A stretch of 50,822 nucleotides of DNA from a virus: positions 1 through 50,822 of IMG/VR virus record IMGVR_UViG_3300030450_002767; one strand, written 5' to 3'. A program made the position numbers and the translations under genes. Below the pieces are notes generated by a model. That model was not told the DNA's origin and made no database searches. It worked only from the letters and a program-made list of their open reading frames with translations. How positions within the stretch are numbered: position 1 is the stretch's first letter; every line of letters begins with the position of its first letter. Below, piece by piece: positions 25,801-34,700 of this stretch.

Positions 25801-28800
25801 CTTTGGTACAAATTCATGTTTAAGACAGTAGCAATAGGGTTATAACCAGTTAAATGGTATGTTTGCTCAAAAGAATTAGCATATTGTTTTAACTCCATTA
25901 ATGACCCATGCATTTCTGGCATTTCTTCTTCGATTTCTAATGCTCTAATTTTTTTAAATATCTCAAGATTCATTTCTTTAAATAGAGGATGATTTACATT
26001 ATTTACTATTTCAACTAAGTGCTTATCGCTCACTTTTGAAATATCAAAATTCTTAGGAGGTAATACTGAAGAGTCTTTTTCAAGAGATTTCATATATGTG
26101 TTAGTCTCTGGACTTCCACGCAAAGGAATTTCTAAAACACTATCCATAAATTTATCAAACCCAACTTTTGACATTGTGAGGTCATCAAAAAATGAATGCA
26201 TTTGCTTTTTAATTGTTGTTGCTCTAGCTGAATGACTATCGCCATAAACTCCGAAATTTATTCTAAAATCCTTAATTGGCATTCTAAGTGAAGGCTCTAC
26301 ATCAATTTTTTTCCCCTTACTGTCTATAGCTTCAAATATTGTCTTACCTCTAGATTGAGCTTTATATATTTTACCAGAATCTTTTACGCTTTGTGGTATA
26401 TGTTTTGCAGAGCTAGTAACAACAATCATGGCATTAGGATTCTTTAAAAATTTATCATATGCTTTTCTGCCTGGATGTACTCCTCCTTTTATTAAAAATA
26501 GTTCTCCATTTATTTCTACAGCAACAGATGGTTTAATATGAGATGTTCTATCTTCAAGATGATTTGACTTCAAGAATTGCTTATGCATATCAGAATGCAT
26601 AACAATCCACCCATCTATCTTACTTTCCCATGCTCTTTCTTCTAGCATTCCTTTTTCATTTAAAACATAATAAGTTTCTGGTTTTTTCTTATCAAATAAT
26701 CTTTTTGCTTTATTCTTTAAACCTCCAAGTAATCCACTTGAATCATCTATTATAAATATATCAATCTCATCAGTGCCTTTTGTCATTTTTGTAAAATCTT
26801 TAGGATTTACTTGAAAAAATGATTTTGCTGAAAATAAAGCTTCTCGTTTTACCCTATCTACAGCTCCTTTAAAATTATAAGATTTTTCATATAGATAATT
26901 AGATGTAAATGAATCGGAATATACTCTATCTAAAAATGTCCTGTCTTCCCCCTTAACCTTATCACGGGTCATTCCCATCGTATTATACCATACTTCTCTA
27001 TCTGTTTTATAATAAGATTCTAACAACTTTGGTTCTATTTTTGCTTTTTTTGAAACCTCTCCAAATATAGTATAAGCTCTAGTTTTTCTAGTATCTTTAT
27101 GAAATCTATAAATTCTCTCAACACCATTGTCTTTTTTAGGTATTTTTAAATAAAATTCCCCACGCCCATCAAATTTATCTTTTGAACTCCATAAGTGCCT
27201 TTGTATTTTTATCCAATCAGATGGTTTAATTTCATATTCCCATCGATTAGTAGTCGTGTTTAATGACTTAGCATACGGACTGAATGTTCTATACTCACCC
27301 CATTTAGTCTTTACAACCTCTCCAAATTCAAACACTCTAACCTTATCAGACCATAATCCCTTTTCCATGTTAATAACTTCATCTGCTGGCTTTGGACTAA
27401 GAACTCCCAATACTTTATTTACAACATTTTTATGCCATACTTGAGTAACTTCAGATTTATCAACATTAATTGAATATATAGGTCTAATTTCTTCTTGCTG
27501 TATTCTTGTAAATAATTGACCTAATCCACGCTCCATATCCTTATCTATGATTAACCCTTTATGCTTGAAAGTTAATGCCTTTAAGTAAGCCTTTACAGCC
27601 GATGTAACATCGTTACTATTCTTTATATCCTTCTTATTAAATAGTTTTATAGCATCATTAAATACCTTTTCAGGTTTAATATTAGGTAGTTCGACTAATT
27701 TATCTTGTAGCTTATCTAAGAATCTTTTCAGCATTGGAGCTGAACTAAGTTCTGGTTGCCCTTTTTGTAATTGAATTTGTGTTTTTAAAATATCATCATA
27801 AGTTGTTTGGACTTTATCGTGAGGTTTACTAGCAAAATAATCAAGTATCGCCCTATCTAATGACTCAGGATTCCCATTTTTTACAGCAAGTAAATCCTTA
27901 TCTGATAAATTTTTAGTTATTTCAAGTACGGCTTTTGATGGCTTATCAGTTAAGATTGCTTGATAAACTGTATTAACAATCTCATTTCTTTTCTCCATAG
28001 CCATTACTTTAGGAGGAACAGTATCGGCAACTTCTGCTTCTGCTTGTCTTTTTTCGTACTTATCTAAATCTTCTACTTTTTTATTCAGCTTTTCAGCCAT
28101 TCTTTTTTCAGCTCTTGGCAGTTCTGCCTTCATAGCTTCATATAATGTAGCACTAGGTATACTTAAAGTATTATCATACATTTCTCCTAAATGATGAAAA
28201 TGTGCTTCTTTTACAATCTTTTGAGCGCCAGGGTCTAATGCTTCAAATTCTGGATTACCTTTTTCAGCCATTTTCCTGACATCTTCAAATGTGTATTTAT
28301 TAGTACCATCTGAATTCTTCTCAGAATTAAACTTATTAAAATAGTCATTAGCTTGTTTAGCAACAGCTCCTTGTGCTTGATAACCAAAGAATCCACCTAA
28401 TAAATATTCATAAACTTGAGTAGCAGTAGGAGCGCCCTGCATTGTAGCCATTCCACCTTGAAATCCAGCACCAGCCACCATACTCAAAAGTCGCTCTTTA
28501 TTACCAGTTGCGAATTCCTTACTATAATTCCAAAGCCCTTTCATTCCAGCGCCTCGAATTTTAGCATTAGGATGCTTTATCATCTTTCCCATCGTTACAA
28601 AATTTCCTAATCCCCCAAAAGCACCACCAGCAACTGCTCCAAATAATAGATTATTCATTTCGTCATTCTCACCGTTAAATAATCCACTTATTCCACTTGC
28701 TACACTTAAATGACCAGCCTGAAAAGCAATATCTACAGCTTTTGTTACTCCTGTTATAGGGCCTTTTCTCCCGATATGCTTTGCTACTGCAAAACCGTGT

Positions 28801-29384
28801 TTAGCTAATTGTGATTTAGCCCAACTCTCTAAAGCGTCTGCTCCTAATAATGGAACTGATTTTAGAGGAACTTCGGCAATGCCTGCTATTGATACTGGAG
28901 AACCAGCTCTCATAGCACCACCTACACTTTGTAATGCTTCACCAGTCCATCCAACTGCTCTTCTTCCTTGATTAAATGCCCTACCTACCTTACTAGCAGT
29001 TCCAGCTTTTACAGCAACTTGAGTAGCAGATAAACCTAATCTAGCAACACCGCTACCTCCAAATGTAAGCAAACTACCAGCCATTGGAAGCGCAAACCCA
29101 AGTAGGTGCCCCATACTATGAGCCATTGCTTGAGCTTCATCTTCTGGCTCTTCAGACCAGCCACCCATAGATAGTGGCCCAAGAAATCCTTCTGTAAATC
29201 CAGAACTAAATTGGCTTAATAGACCACTTGATTTTCTAGCTTCTTTGGCATTTTCAGCAGAACCGCTAAATGGAATGCCATATATATCGGCATACTCTTT
29301 TAATTCGGCTATCTGATTATCATCATATAGATGGGGATTAAGGTTATAACCAGTAATCCTATTTTGTATATCAAAGGGACTCAC
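19830..29384 (-). CDS. Giant virion protein with two-barrel RNA polymerase signature
   Basis: A 3184-residue protein with a GTG start. DxDGD is present as DVDGD at 1351-1355 in the context IDGADVDGDKVFF, the catalytic metal-binding loop of beta'/QDE-1/YonO/crAss-type RNA polymerases. The RxP block (MRVPANAVSG, R1308, P1310) lies 43 residues before it, as in that family. A second block, DGWIVMHSD at 924 and then IKGGVHPG with K966, resembles the first barrel (DGxGxxS ... GGxKG). Residues about 92-340 hold several Gly/Ala-rich hydrophobic segments, and the last 150 residues have another membrane-like stretch, both as in ejected virion proteins. The rest is charged and unassigned. The surrounding virion genes support packaging into the particle. 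The enzyme call is inferred from these motifs. Confidence 0.65.
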   Translation of the reverse strand: MSPFDIQNRITGYNLNPHLYDDNQIAELKEYADIYGIPFSGSAENAKEARKSSGLLSQFSSGFTEGFLGPLSMGGWSEEPEDEAQAMAHSMGHLLGFALPMAGSLLTFGGSGVARLGLSATQVAVKAGTASKVGRAFNQGRRAVGWTGEALQSVGGAMRAGSPVSIAGIAEVPLKSVPLLGADALESWAKSQLAKHGFAVAKHIGRKGPITGVTKAVDIAFQAGHLSVASGISGLFNGENDEMNNLLFGAVAGGAFGGLGNFVTMGKMIKHPNAKIRGAGMKGLWNYSKEFATGNKERLLSMVAGAGFQGGMATMQGAPTATQVYEYLLGGFFGYQAQGAVAKQANDYFNKFNSEKNSDGTNKYTFEDVRKMAEKGNPEFEALDPGAQKIVKEAHFHHLGEMYDNTLSIPSATLYEAMKAELPRAEKRMAEKLNKKVEDLDKYEKRQAEAEVADTVPPKVMAMEKRNEIVNTVYQAILTDKPSKAVLEITKNLSDKDLLAVKNGNPESLDRAILDYFASKPHDKVQTTYDDILKTQIQLQKGQPELSSAPMLKRFLDKLQDKLVELPNIKPEKVFNDAIKLFNKKDIKNSNDVTSAVKAYLKALTFKHKGLIIDKDMERGLGQLFTRIQQEEIRPIYSINVDKSEVTQVWHKNVVNKVLGVLSPKPADEVINMEKGLWSDKVRVFEFGEVVKTKWGEYRTFSPYAKSLNTTTNRWEYEIKPSDWIKIQRHLWSSKDKFDGRGEFYLKIPKKDNGVERIYRFHKDTRKTRAYTIFGEVSKKAKIEPKLLESYYKTDREVWYNTMGMTRDKVKGEDRTFLDRVYSDSFTSNYLYEKSYNFKGAVDRVKREALFSAKSFFQVNPKDFTKMTKGTDEIDIFIIDDSSGLLGGLKNKAKRLFDKKKPETYYVLNEKGMLEERAWESKIDGWIVMHSDMHKQFLKSNHLEDRTSHIKPSVAVEINGELFLIKGGVHPGRKAYDKFLKNPNAMIVVTSSAKHIPQSVKDSGKIYKAQSRGKTIFEAIDSKGKKIDVEPSLRMPIKDFRINFGVYGDSHSARATTIKKQMHSFFDDLTMSKVGFDKFMDSVLEIPLRGSPETNTYMKSLEKDSSVLPPKNFDISKVSDKHLVEIVNNVNHPLFKEMNLEIFKKIRALEIEEEMPEMHGSLMELKQYANSFEQTYHLTGYNPIATVLNMNLYQRAVHQYRINRFNQPKWENSASGWVAGVDPVMEAMTGGLKENATYQFWNGKGMTKQKVGHVKLGESHKDMKIKWVDGRVERLEDAFNEYNDAIKNKSGEVAISRMRQQLLLAVMRVPANAVSGTRALLFDGFVDNDVQLSDYGVYMRARDHFYIDGADVDGDKVFFYQGLPKEYMRDLVKNDDMLERVKKVGKETKKYIFENKDEKLNKLFNSELGTKKNKYGVSEVDYVENNPLGQWSPGALRKAGQSSFAGKEGMGRVVNTKSFMNTVLSDIIKNKKGILDLKVYSKKGAYLGRLTGKTSEAILRGPTGYYVIGVEASSRTADSANYYRMADANEMVEILWKSAFKNLKFTPKNKLSPIDSPKFWMLKNSETYNQIHDLNQKLFGWNYDKNRKYSAEEIQETLKNTKIDGSYMNSILTIANHMSKNNLNINPLSSFNFGHLDRAIRLIGTNIWRDKDVLDFAVRKNLTIKPQYWRIAYDRVYDIMSKKHPDYRTQKGAPLEEIGSGGKGKAPYADFIFEGLKGELTKSQQSTFDKMYTNDRANAEGFHYMPISKHHASKERDYRLNDTWDIYSVISALQNGKRLKNAIKDEGLTTEGAGNVPYQEINNLAFKIISGGKLSASEQVTSTRWKKKVQEAINVIQGMPEGQMDVFTKYKTPMSKEQNDWTVFRDNIATYANHVKGLFRKGFRDKEVAVYETKESANKKVLEYADHIIKTAESMGIDPRIALDYYYSQLLGSLTPQTFTKRSKLRNLERLKNETKSESKKDEIQKVIDNINDNYEHTGIPKFAWELTAIPDSFKKEFLTGYGKTFDILNTHRPQDLKSYKAEFFYRNNETVEKTEPRSTPEFVEQKEFKIDRLFDVKKPKNIDKSKVPSDITNKVIPSIKRTLRTLPFELTSQINDIYVLMKSQQGKISSTSIRNATFDDIRNFDRFLKEYIEAGANPKSNSKKEWVFKFKNIYELLFPDVVGQRMSTHDLGELYSIKVLARNLDGGAGEATIKVPLSAMSYLQRSSNSIRRFEDSVKNQLQENLFKSIGIKQEIEALPNGIEHFQKIMEIAVKKMNVNRTLEGDRLQFYQEELSVSKKDILDYSERIFRITRDGKTIEKSGEELITEVTEQLNTFFKEEMYESWIGSGLLNKNKEWEKIDWKEVDERRAYEGSGLVIHSLIKYDKWGRFDIDNFYNKVIKLASEGHWQFERMIGNRNSPLSVELLNRVQYEIALEEIIEANKHKPNSIQAQNIRAKHRNPTRTDRLSKEEVFNETTFVGIGQIKDGYFPQMLHNKDKLMSWMNEQQNKLRFQLENHLNTLTSSGKLTESSKEISKKYKPSEYDNRLYLGLIKDRSISKKQFISKYLAKQLADLEGIIGKAVEGDNTGTWGIEFVNSMYRDSKKDWADKESFGMRPGTGASRGDVPMPHFSYNPEVLQKYAEQWTSSFFKNTLSLMARKTIRNYEKDNPMPEEIYSRWSDEMRGFTQDQLGHGALLPIHRLGLSKYQVKRIKAYIDENKDNKDSKVQEIIVNYQHRLRADEQFKKQTGVKGIRYTISDQAIIDWLDIKSQGLGRLTGKLKGFGTIKQPALPIIGKLPPTQKAREKALHDFLTNVGNFEAKMSLLSLLAHPKTALGNIFGGSQNTISNAGFRNFIKANDTKWLLTHVFKDAKLADGTPISDKNTIRRFISEVGALESFYVTEASMDKGLSITRMRPFLNEIPWGKLFTKEMTQVKWKEIAQKHRVWDSMVASGGWFMRVSEARLRADAFLAHYLQAREIYGQLIPNLKFDNPYLIRQALKGVEATQFLYHNVNRPSFSRSAMGKVLTRFQPFAWNSVKFRRNIYKMAKRYGMTDKQSVDRLRRFVTQDLMVASLANIFIGSIFDSTLPPPLSWAQSSAELLFGDPEERERAFFSSYPHPAMAPLQTVTAPIHRYYLPVITALINGDWDKYTSYYVHTLYPGGRFARSIYKTMQSPEMFPEFMFGIPVHKLGANMRKARKEDEEE

Positions 29385-29390
29385 TATATA

Positions 29391-30212
29391 TTAATAGCCT
29401 TTTTGAATCCATCTTCTATTTTTCCATTCTTCCTGGGGAATTCCAAGTTGCATTAACATAGTTTGTACTTCGTCATAGACAGCTTTAGCTTGAATTTCTT
29501 CTGTATTGTCAACGCCTAACCATCCTAAAATGCCTCCTCCGTCTAAAAAGTCTTTTCCTTGGTCTGACATATTTAAATGTTTCCATACATCCATTACTAA
29601 ATTTTCAGCAGATTTTCTCCTAGGGTCATTTTTAGGTATGTCTAAACGATTTAACTCTCCAATCATTTGTCTTAATTCACCAGAACTTTTTCCATATTCT
29701 TCTATCATCTCACTTTCATCAAGACCCATTGTTTTATCTTCATTGAAAAAATCAGCAAGCCCACCTCTTAAATTTGGAGGAATATAAGCATCTCTTAATT
29801 TTTTCTTTTCTAACTCAGCATCATACTTTTTTTCTTCTCTTCCTGCATCATAAGTAAGACCCAATTTTTTAATCATGCCATCAAGTTCCATCTTATATTT
29901 TGCGAGTTCAGTTGCGCTTCTCAGACTGTCTTTTTTAGAAGTAGCATCTAATTGCTCTCTTAATCTTAAAAGCTCATTTGCATATCTACTGGAATCGTCT
30001 TTAGAACGAGCCTCTAATTCTTGTCTCATTTTTTCAAGAAGAAATTCATTTTGCTGTCCTTGGCGGTCTCCCGCTAAAGAATCAGCTAATAGCATCTCCT
30101 CTGTCTTAGCTACAATTCCTGTATTTTGCATTTGTCTCTGATTTGATTGATTTAGCCTATCTCGATATGTAGTGCCAATTTGGTTTGATAATTCATCTAA
30201 TATTCCTTGCAT
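29391..30212 (-). CDS. Coiled-coil virion or ejection protein candidate
   Basis: A 273-residue, strongly helical and charged protein. Residues 40-135 are Arg/Glu/Leu-rich coiled coil (RQELEARSKDDSSRYANELL). It lies seven bases upstream of the giant gene and overlaps the preceding gene by one base. Proteins of this character beside ejected giant proteins are usually internal virion proteins; the inference rests on position and composition only. Confidence 0.6.
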   Translation of the reverse strand: MQGILDELSNQIGTTYRDRLNQSNQRQMQNTGIVAKTEEMLLADSLAGDRQGQQNEFLLEKMRQELEARSKDDSSRYANELLRLREQLDATSKKDSLRSATELAKYKMELDGMIKKLGLTYDAGREEKKYDAELEKKKLRDAYIPPNLRGGLADFFNEDKTMGLDESEMIEEYGKSSGELRQMIGELNRLDIPKNDPRRKSAENLVMDVWKHLNMSDQGKDFLDGGGILGWLGVDNTEEIQAKAVYDEVQTMLMQLGIPQEEWKNRRWIQKGY

Positions 30213-30790
30213 TATGAACTCCTTACGTTTTGTTTTCGACCCTCTAAGGCAAAAATCCTGTCAGATGCCTGTGCGTCTCTTTCTATGTTTTTAGATATTG
30301 TATCTATATAATTCATGTTGGCTTTATTAACAGATGTTGATATTGCCTGTTTCCCTTGCTCAAACCTACTTGAATCAGTTGCAGTATTACCTGCAAAATT
30401 CATTGAATTAATTATTCCACCTGTTTTTTTCTGCTCAAGTGCATTAACTGTATTAAATTTCTGTAAAGCCACGTTTTTAGATGTTTCTACATTTGAACGA
30501 ATATTAGCAATGTCTTTGTCTAGCGCTTTTATTACCCTGCCTTTTTTATCTACCGTTGTTCCACTATCCCACCATCCTGTAGCATCACCTATACCTCCAA
30601 CGAGTCCTTCTCTTCCAATATGAGTATCCCAAAACTTTCTTCCACCTTTAGTTCCAGAAAGCGAGGCTCCAGCTATTCCACCACCTACAGCACCTAATAA
30701 TCCTCCTCCTATAAGTATTGGAGCATAATAAGCACCAGCTACACCTGCACCAACAGTTTTTAACCATCGTGGTATTTTCCATCTACTCAT
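30212..30790 (-). CDS. Gly-rich membrane-active virion protein candidate
   Basis: A 192-residue protein. The N-terminal 60 residues are hydrophobic and Gly-rich (GAGVAGAYYAPILIGGGLLG), as in proteins that insert into the host envelope during DNA ejection. The remainder is polar and helical with SMNFAGNTATDSSRFEQGKQ. It overlaps both neighbours. No family recognised. Confidence 0.6.
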   Translation of the reverse strand: MSRWKIPRWLKTVGAGVAGAYYAPILIGGGLLGAVGGGIAGASLSGTKGGRKFWDTHIGREGLVGGIGDATGWWDSGTTVDKKGRVIKALDKDIANIRSNVETSKNVALQKFNTVNALEQKKTGGIINSMNFAGNTATDSSRFEQGKQAISTSVNKANMNYIDTISKNIERDAQASDRIFALEGRKQNVRSS

Positions 30791-31338
30791 ATTCCTAACT
30801 CCTTACTCCATCTATTGAGTGTAGTACCCTGTTTATTAGCTCCATATCCCATTGCCATTAGAGCTGTTAAAATCTGAATAGTAGGATTAGACATTAGCGT
30901 TCCAGCCGTACTTTGCGTTCCTGCTTTTACAGCTTCTTCTGTCATACCCTGTTGTACTAAAGCAGAAGTAGGTTGCTGTAAAGCCAATCTACCTAAATCT
31001 CCCATTGCCAACATATCCGAAGTGGGATTGTGGAAATTTTTTAAATTAGCCATTAACCCTTTTACTTTTGGAGCTTTTTGGAGGGGGTGCAATATTTTAT
31101 TTGGATTTGGATATGCCTTAGTTAACCAATCTGGATATTTTGTATTTTGAAATGTCTTAGCTACTTCTCTTCCAAAATTAGCATGCCTAGTTAAAGTCAT
31201 AATCTTATCTAAGTCTTTATACCTTTTATAAAGGCTTGTAAACATCCCTTGGGATTTCTTTTTATCGCTTTCATGTAAATCATAATCAGCTTGTGCTTTT
31301 ATATAATTAGTTGTGGGTTTATAACTATAATTACTCAT
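30787..31338 (-). CDS. Hypothetical 183-residue virion protein
   Basis: A basic helical N-terminal two-thirds (MSNYSYKPTTNYIKAQADYD) and a more hydrophobic C-terminus around PTIQILTALMAMGYGANKQG. Its start is two bases from the next gene upstream and its stop overlaps the Gly-rich protein gene. It is a probable minor structural or ejected protein, judging by the operon. Confidence 0.6.
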   Translation of the reverse strand: MSNYSYKPTTNYIKAQADYDLHESDKKKSQGMFTSLYKRYKDLDKIMTLTRHANFGREVAKTFQNTKYPDWLTKAYPNPNKILHPLQKAPKVKGLMANLKNFHNPTSDMLAMGDLGRLALQQPTSALVQQGMTEEAVKAGTQSTAGTLMSNPTIQILTALMAMGYGANKQGTTLNRWSKELGI

Positions 31339-31339
31339 A

Positions 31340-31780
31340 CTATTTCCTCATAATTGGTCTAAATGTAAATGTTATATCTGCTAAAATAAAATTTTCAAAA
31401 TCTAATGGATTATCTGCTCCAACTGGAATTAATCTAAATCTTAATGCAATCCCCCGCCCTTTAGCCTTACCTGGTATTACCAATTCAGCAGTAGACTGTA
31501 AACCATTTGTTCTATTAAAATGCGTAATACCAGAACGGTGAACAACATGGGGATTTGTTGGCTCTGGGTCTACAGACCTCCATTGGCTCTTACCATCTAT
31601 TTTATAATTAACTGCTAACGCACTAGTCCCAAGGCCATCAATAGAATAAGTAACATGAATCCTACTATATTTCTTAATAAGACTCGCATCGCCACCATCA
31701 TATTCTTTAGTAGTAAAATGCCCTGTACTAATAGACTTTTTAGTCTTGGCACTTGATTTTAATCTTATTTCTACTCCCAT
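31340..31780 (-). CDS. Beta-rich small structural protein
   Basis: A 146-residue, beta-strand-rich protein (GVEIRLKSSAKTKKSISTGH at the N-terminus) ending in ADITFTFRPIMRK. It overlaps the stop of the large nozzle-like gene. It could be a tail or connector decoration protein. No family recognised. Confidence 0.6.
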   Translation of the reverse strand: MGVEIRLKSSAKTKKSISTGHFTTKEYDGGDASLIKKYSRIHVTYSIDGLGTSALAVNYKIDGKSQWRSVDPEPTNPHVVHRSGITHFNRTNGLQSTAELVIPGKAKGRGIALRFRLIPVGADNPLDFENFILADITFTFRPIMRK

Positions 31781-34700
31781 TACTGTATTATATTGTTTGT
31801 AGCTTTTGAATTAGTTGCTGTATAGCCACCATCTTTGTTCTTAGGTAAATTAGTAGTATTATTCTTTACAATGCCATCCCCAGACGTTCTATTATATTCT
31901 TCTGCCCATAATATATGCCCATTTTTCGTATTTGCGAATCCAGTTTTTTGTGAACTATTAAATAAATTATCTGAAGTACTAAAAGCTTTATTATTAAATG
32001 AGTATACTAAGGTTTTATTATTATTTCTTAAATCCCTTGCTATTAAAACTTGATTCCAGTATGCGTCATATCCAATATGTAATCTAGCATTATAAAACTC
32101 TTCCCATTCTTGTTTAGATATTGTACTACCTTCTGGATTCTCAGTAAGTCTTTGAATTGTCTCTCCACTATAAATATAAATACCACTTCTACTCACCCAA
32201 AATATTCCATAAGGGGTTTGAGCTACTTGATTATCTGATTCGATTCCTACGTGGTGTACAATTTGCTCTATTACTTCACGAGTTTCTCCGTTCTCTAATA
32301 CTTTAATCCCCATAATCGTTAAACTATTCTTTTTAAATTGCAGTAATTTATTCCCAACAACCCTTAAAGAAGTTATTTCATCTCCATCATTAATAGTTGC
32401 TTCAACTAAATTACTTATTCCAACTGTATTATACATACCAATAGCAGATTTTAAAATCCCATCAGGCTTGTAAACCAAAGAGCCTTCCTTCCCTCTGATA
32501 CTAATATTCCCATAGTAAGCTCTCCTATTAAAGATACACGCTGTTTTCCATCCAGAACCACCAACATCAAATCCAATAGGGTCTTTATAGTCTAGTCCAT
32601 AGCGTTGATAAAAACTTTCTACTAAATTAGGAGAGGTAAATACTAAATAGTCACTTCTCCTTTTATGTTCAAAATCACTACTGGCAGATACTCCAATTGC
32701 GCCAGTTGAATACCCATGATGTTGACTAGATATAGTTAATGTATTTAAAGGAAGCCAATCACCAGATAAATTACTTCTAAATCCTTTTTCCAGATTTATA
32801 TCACAAACTAAATAAATATTAGACGGGTCTGATTCTGTATACTTAGCCCAAATTTCAACTCCTTTGAGTCTTTCATTATATGCATTTGTACCATCAGCGC
32901 CAGTTAACTGCCTACCAATAAATACCATAATGCCCATTGCTCTATTATTTTCTTTAGAGGCAGTACTTTGAAAATTTGTACTATTAGCAACTTCGTCTAT
33001 TTGAAATCTCTTTGGTTGACTTACATATCCCCCCTCAAAAACATAAGTAAAATAAAGTTCTACATAATTAGTTTTTGTAAAAGTTCCAACTGTATTATTA
33101 TTGGTATCTGCTGTACCAGCGCCATCAAGAAATTCTACATAAGCTCTTATACCGACTGCTTCAACTCCATATTTTCTATGAGTAAGTTTTTTTATAGCAA
33201 TCTTTGATGTGTCTTCATCATCACCAGCACCACTTCTGCCAAATATAAGAGCTTCTACTTCTGTATTATTCGAGAAAAAAGATTTTCTATCAGCAGGACT
33301 CATTCCCATATGTGACCATTGCGAAAGAGGGGCCGTTTGAACTAAAGAACCCCCATCAATTTCTTCTTCATAAGGAGTTGGAGCTAAATCAGCAGAAACA
33401 AAATTTTCACCCATTAAATCTTCTTTTAAATATGTTTTATCTGTAGATTGCTTACCAAACCACTTAGGTTTATTATTTGCCCTAAATGATGTATCACAAA
33501 CACTTAAATAGCCCTCTGAATCAAAAAATGATAAATCAGAATTATTAGTTGAAGTGGATGTGTCTATTTTTAAATCTATAGTATAGTCAGTCCATTGGTC
33601 ATTATCAACTGAATAAACAGTGGCTTCTGAGTTATCTGTTGCAATAGCAACTAAATTAGTACCTATATCCCCAGACGATTGCACAGAAGATAAATCAACC
33701 TCATTGTCTCTAGCAACCGTAATGCTTTTTATTCCATATGGCGCTGGAGTTCGCTCATCTTGAAAAATTTCAACACCCGCACTAGTTCTTCTCCAATAAA
33801 CAGCCTGGTCATCTGGTATGTCATCTGATTCAATTAAATTATCTTCACTAGCTCCAAATAACCCACTAAACAAATCATCTACTGTCTCCCCTTGGATATT
33901 TGTATGTGTTAAAATCTCTTCTTTTTCAGTTGTCTGGTCTAAATTAGTGTATACTTTTATAGTAATGGAATAATCATATTGTTTATTTCTAGGAATATTA
34001 GTAACACCGTAAATCCATTTACTGAATTGACCAAATACTGGACTGGCTCCAGACATATTCCAAAGAATAGCACTTTTATTTCGATTATTTGTTGAATTCG
34101 TTTTTGTAATATTCGTATTAAAGTCAGACCAGTCAATCGTAGTAGAGTCATATGTAAAGTTTCCACTAGATGGTTTTCTTTTTCTTTCAGAAGGAAAATT
34201 AGTCGAGCCACCACCGTTAGGCCAACTGCCATCTACACTATAATTTATTTGCCCATAATAATCAAATTCCATTTCCATCATCCACATTGGATAATTAGCT
34301 ACATCAGAGCCAAAATCAGCATCTGTTATTTTTTGAACAACAAATTTATTTGAACCACCGCTTTCATTTAAGATTGCTGTAGTTGAACTTAAATGGTCTT
34401 GATTATCAGCCTCATCAGAATAACTAACTGCGTCTGTAGAGTTTGGGTCATAAAATTTCCAAGACCAAGGGATTGTAGAATTACCTTGTACTTCACCAGT
34501 GGTTTTTTCATTAGCCATTATTTCAAGTGCTTTAACTGAGTTACCTTGGAGTTCTAAATTAGCATTATAAGTTGACCAATCCTCTCCACCTTTATAAGCA
34601 TTATGGTAAAAAAGAATATTTTCATCCCTGTCAATATTTCTAATATTTAATGTTCTATAATCTTCATTCCATACTCCATAATCGGAACCAAAATAAAATC

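Noticed and set aside
19830-29384. N4-type (T7-fold) virion RNA polymerase
   Set aside because: The visible motifs are those of double-psi-barrel enzymes (DxDGD), and I did not find the T7-family Asp/Lys/Tyr signature blocks.
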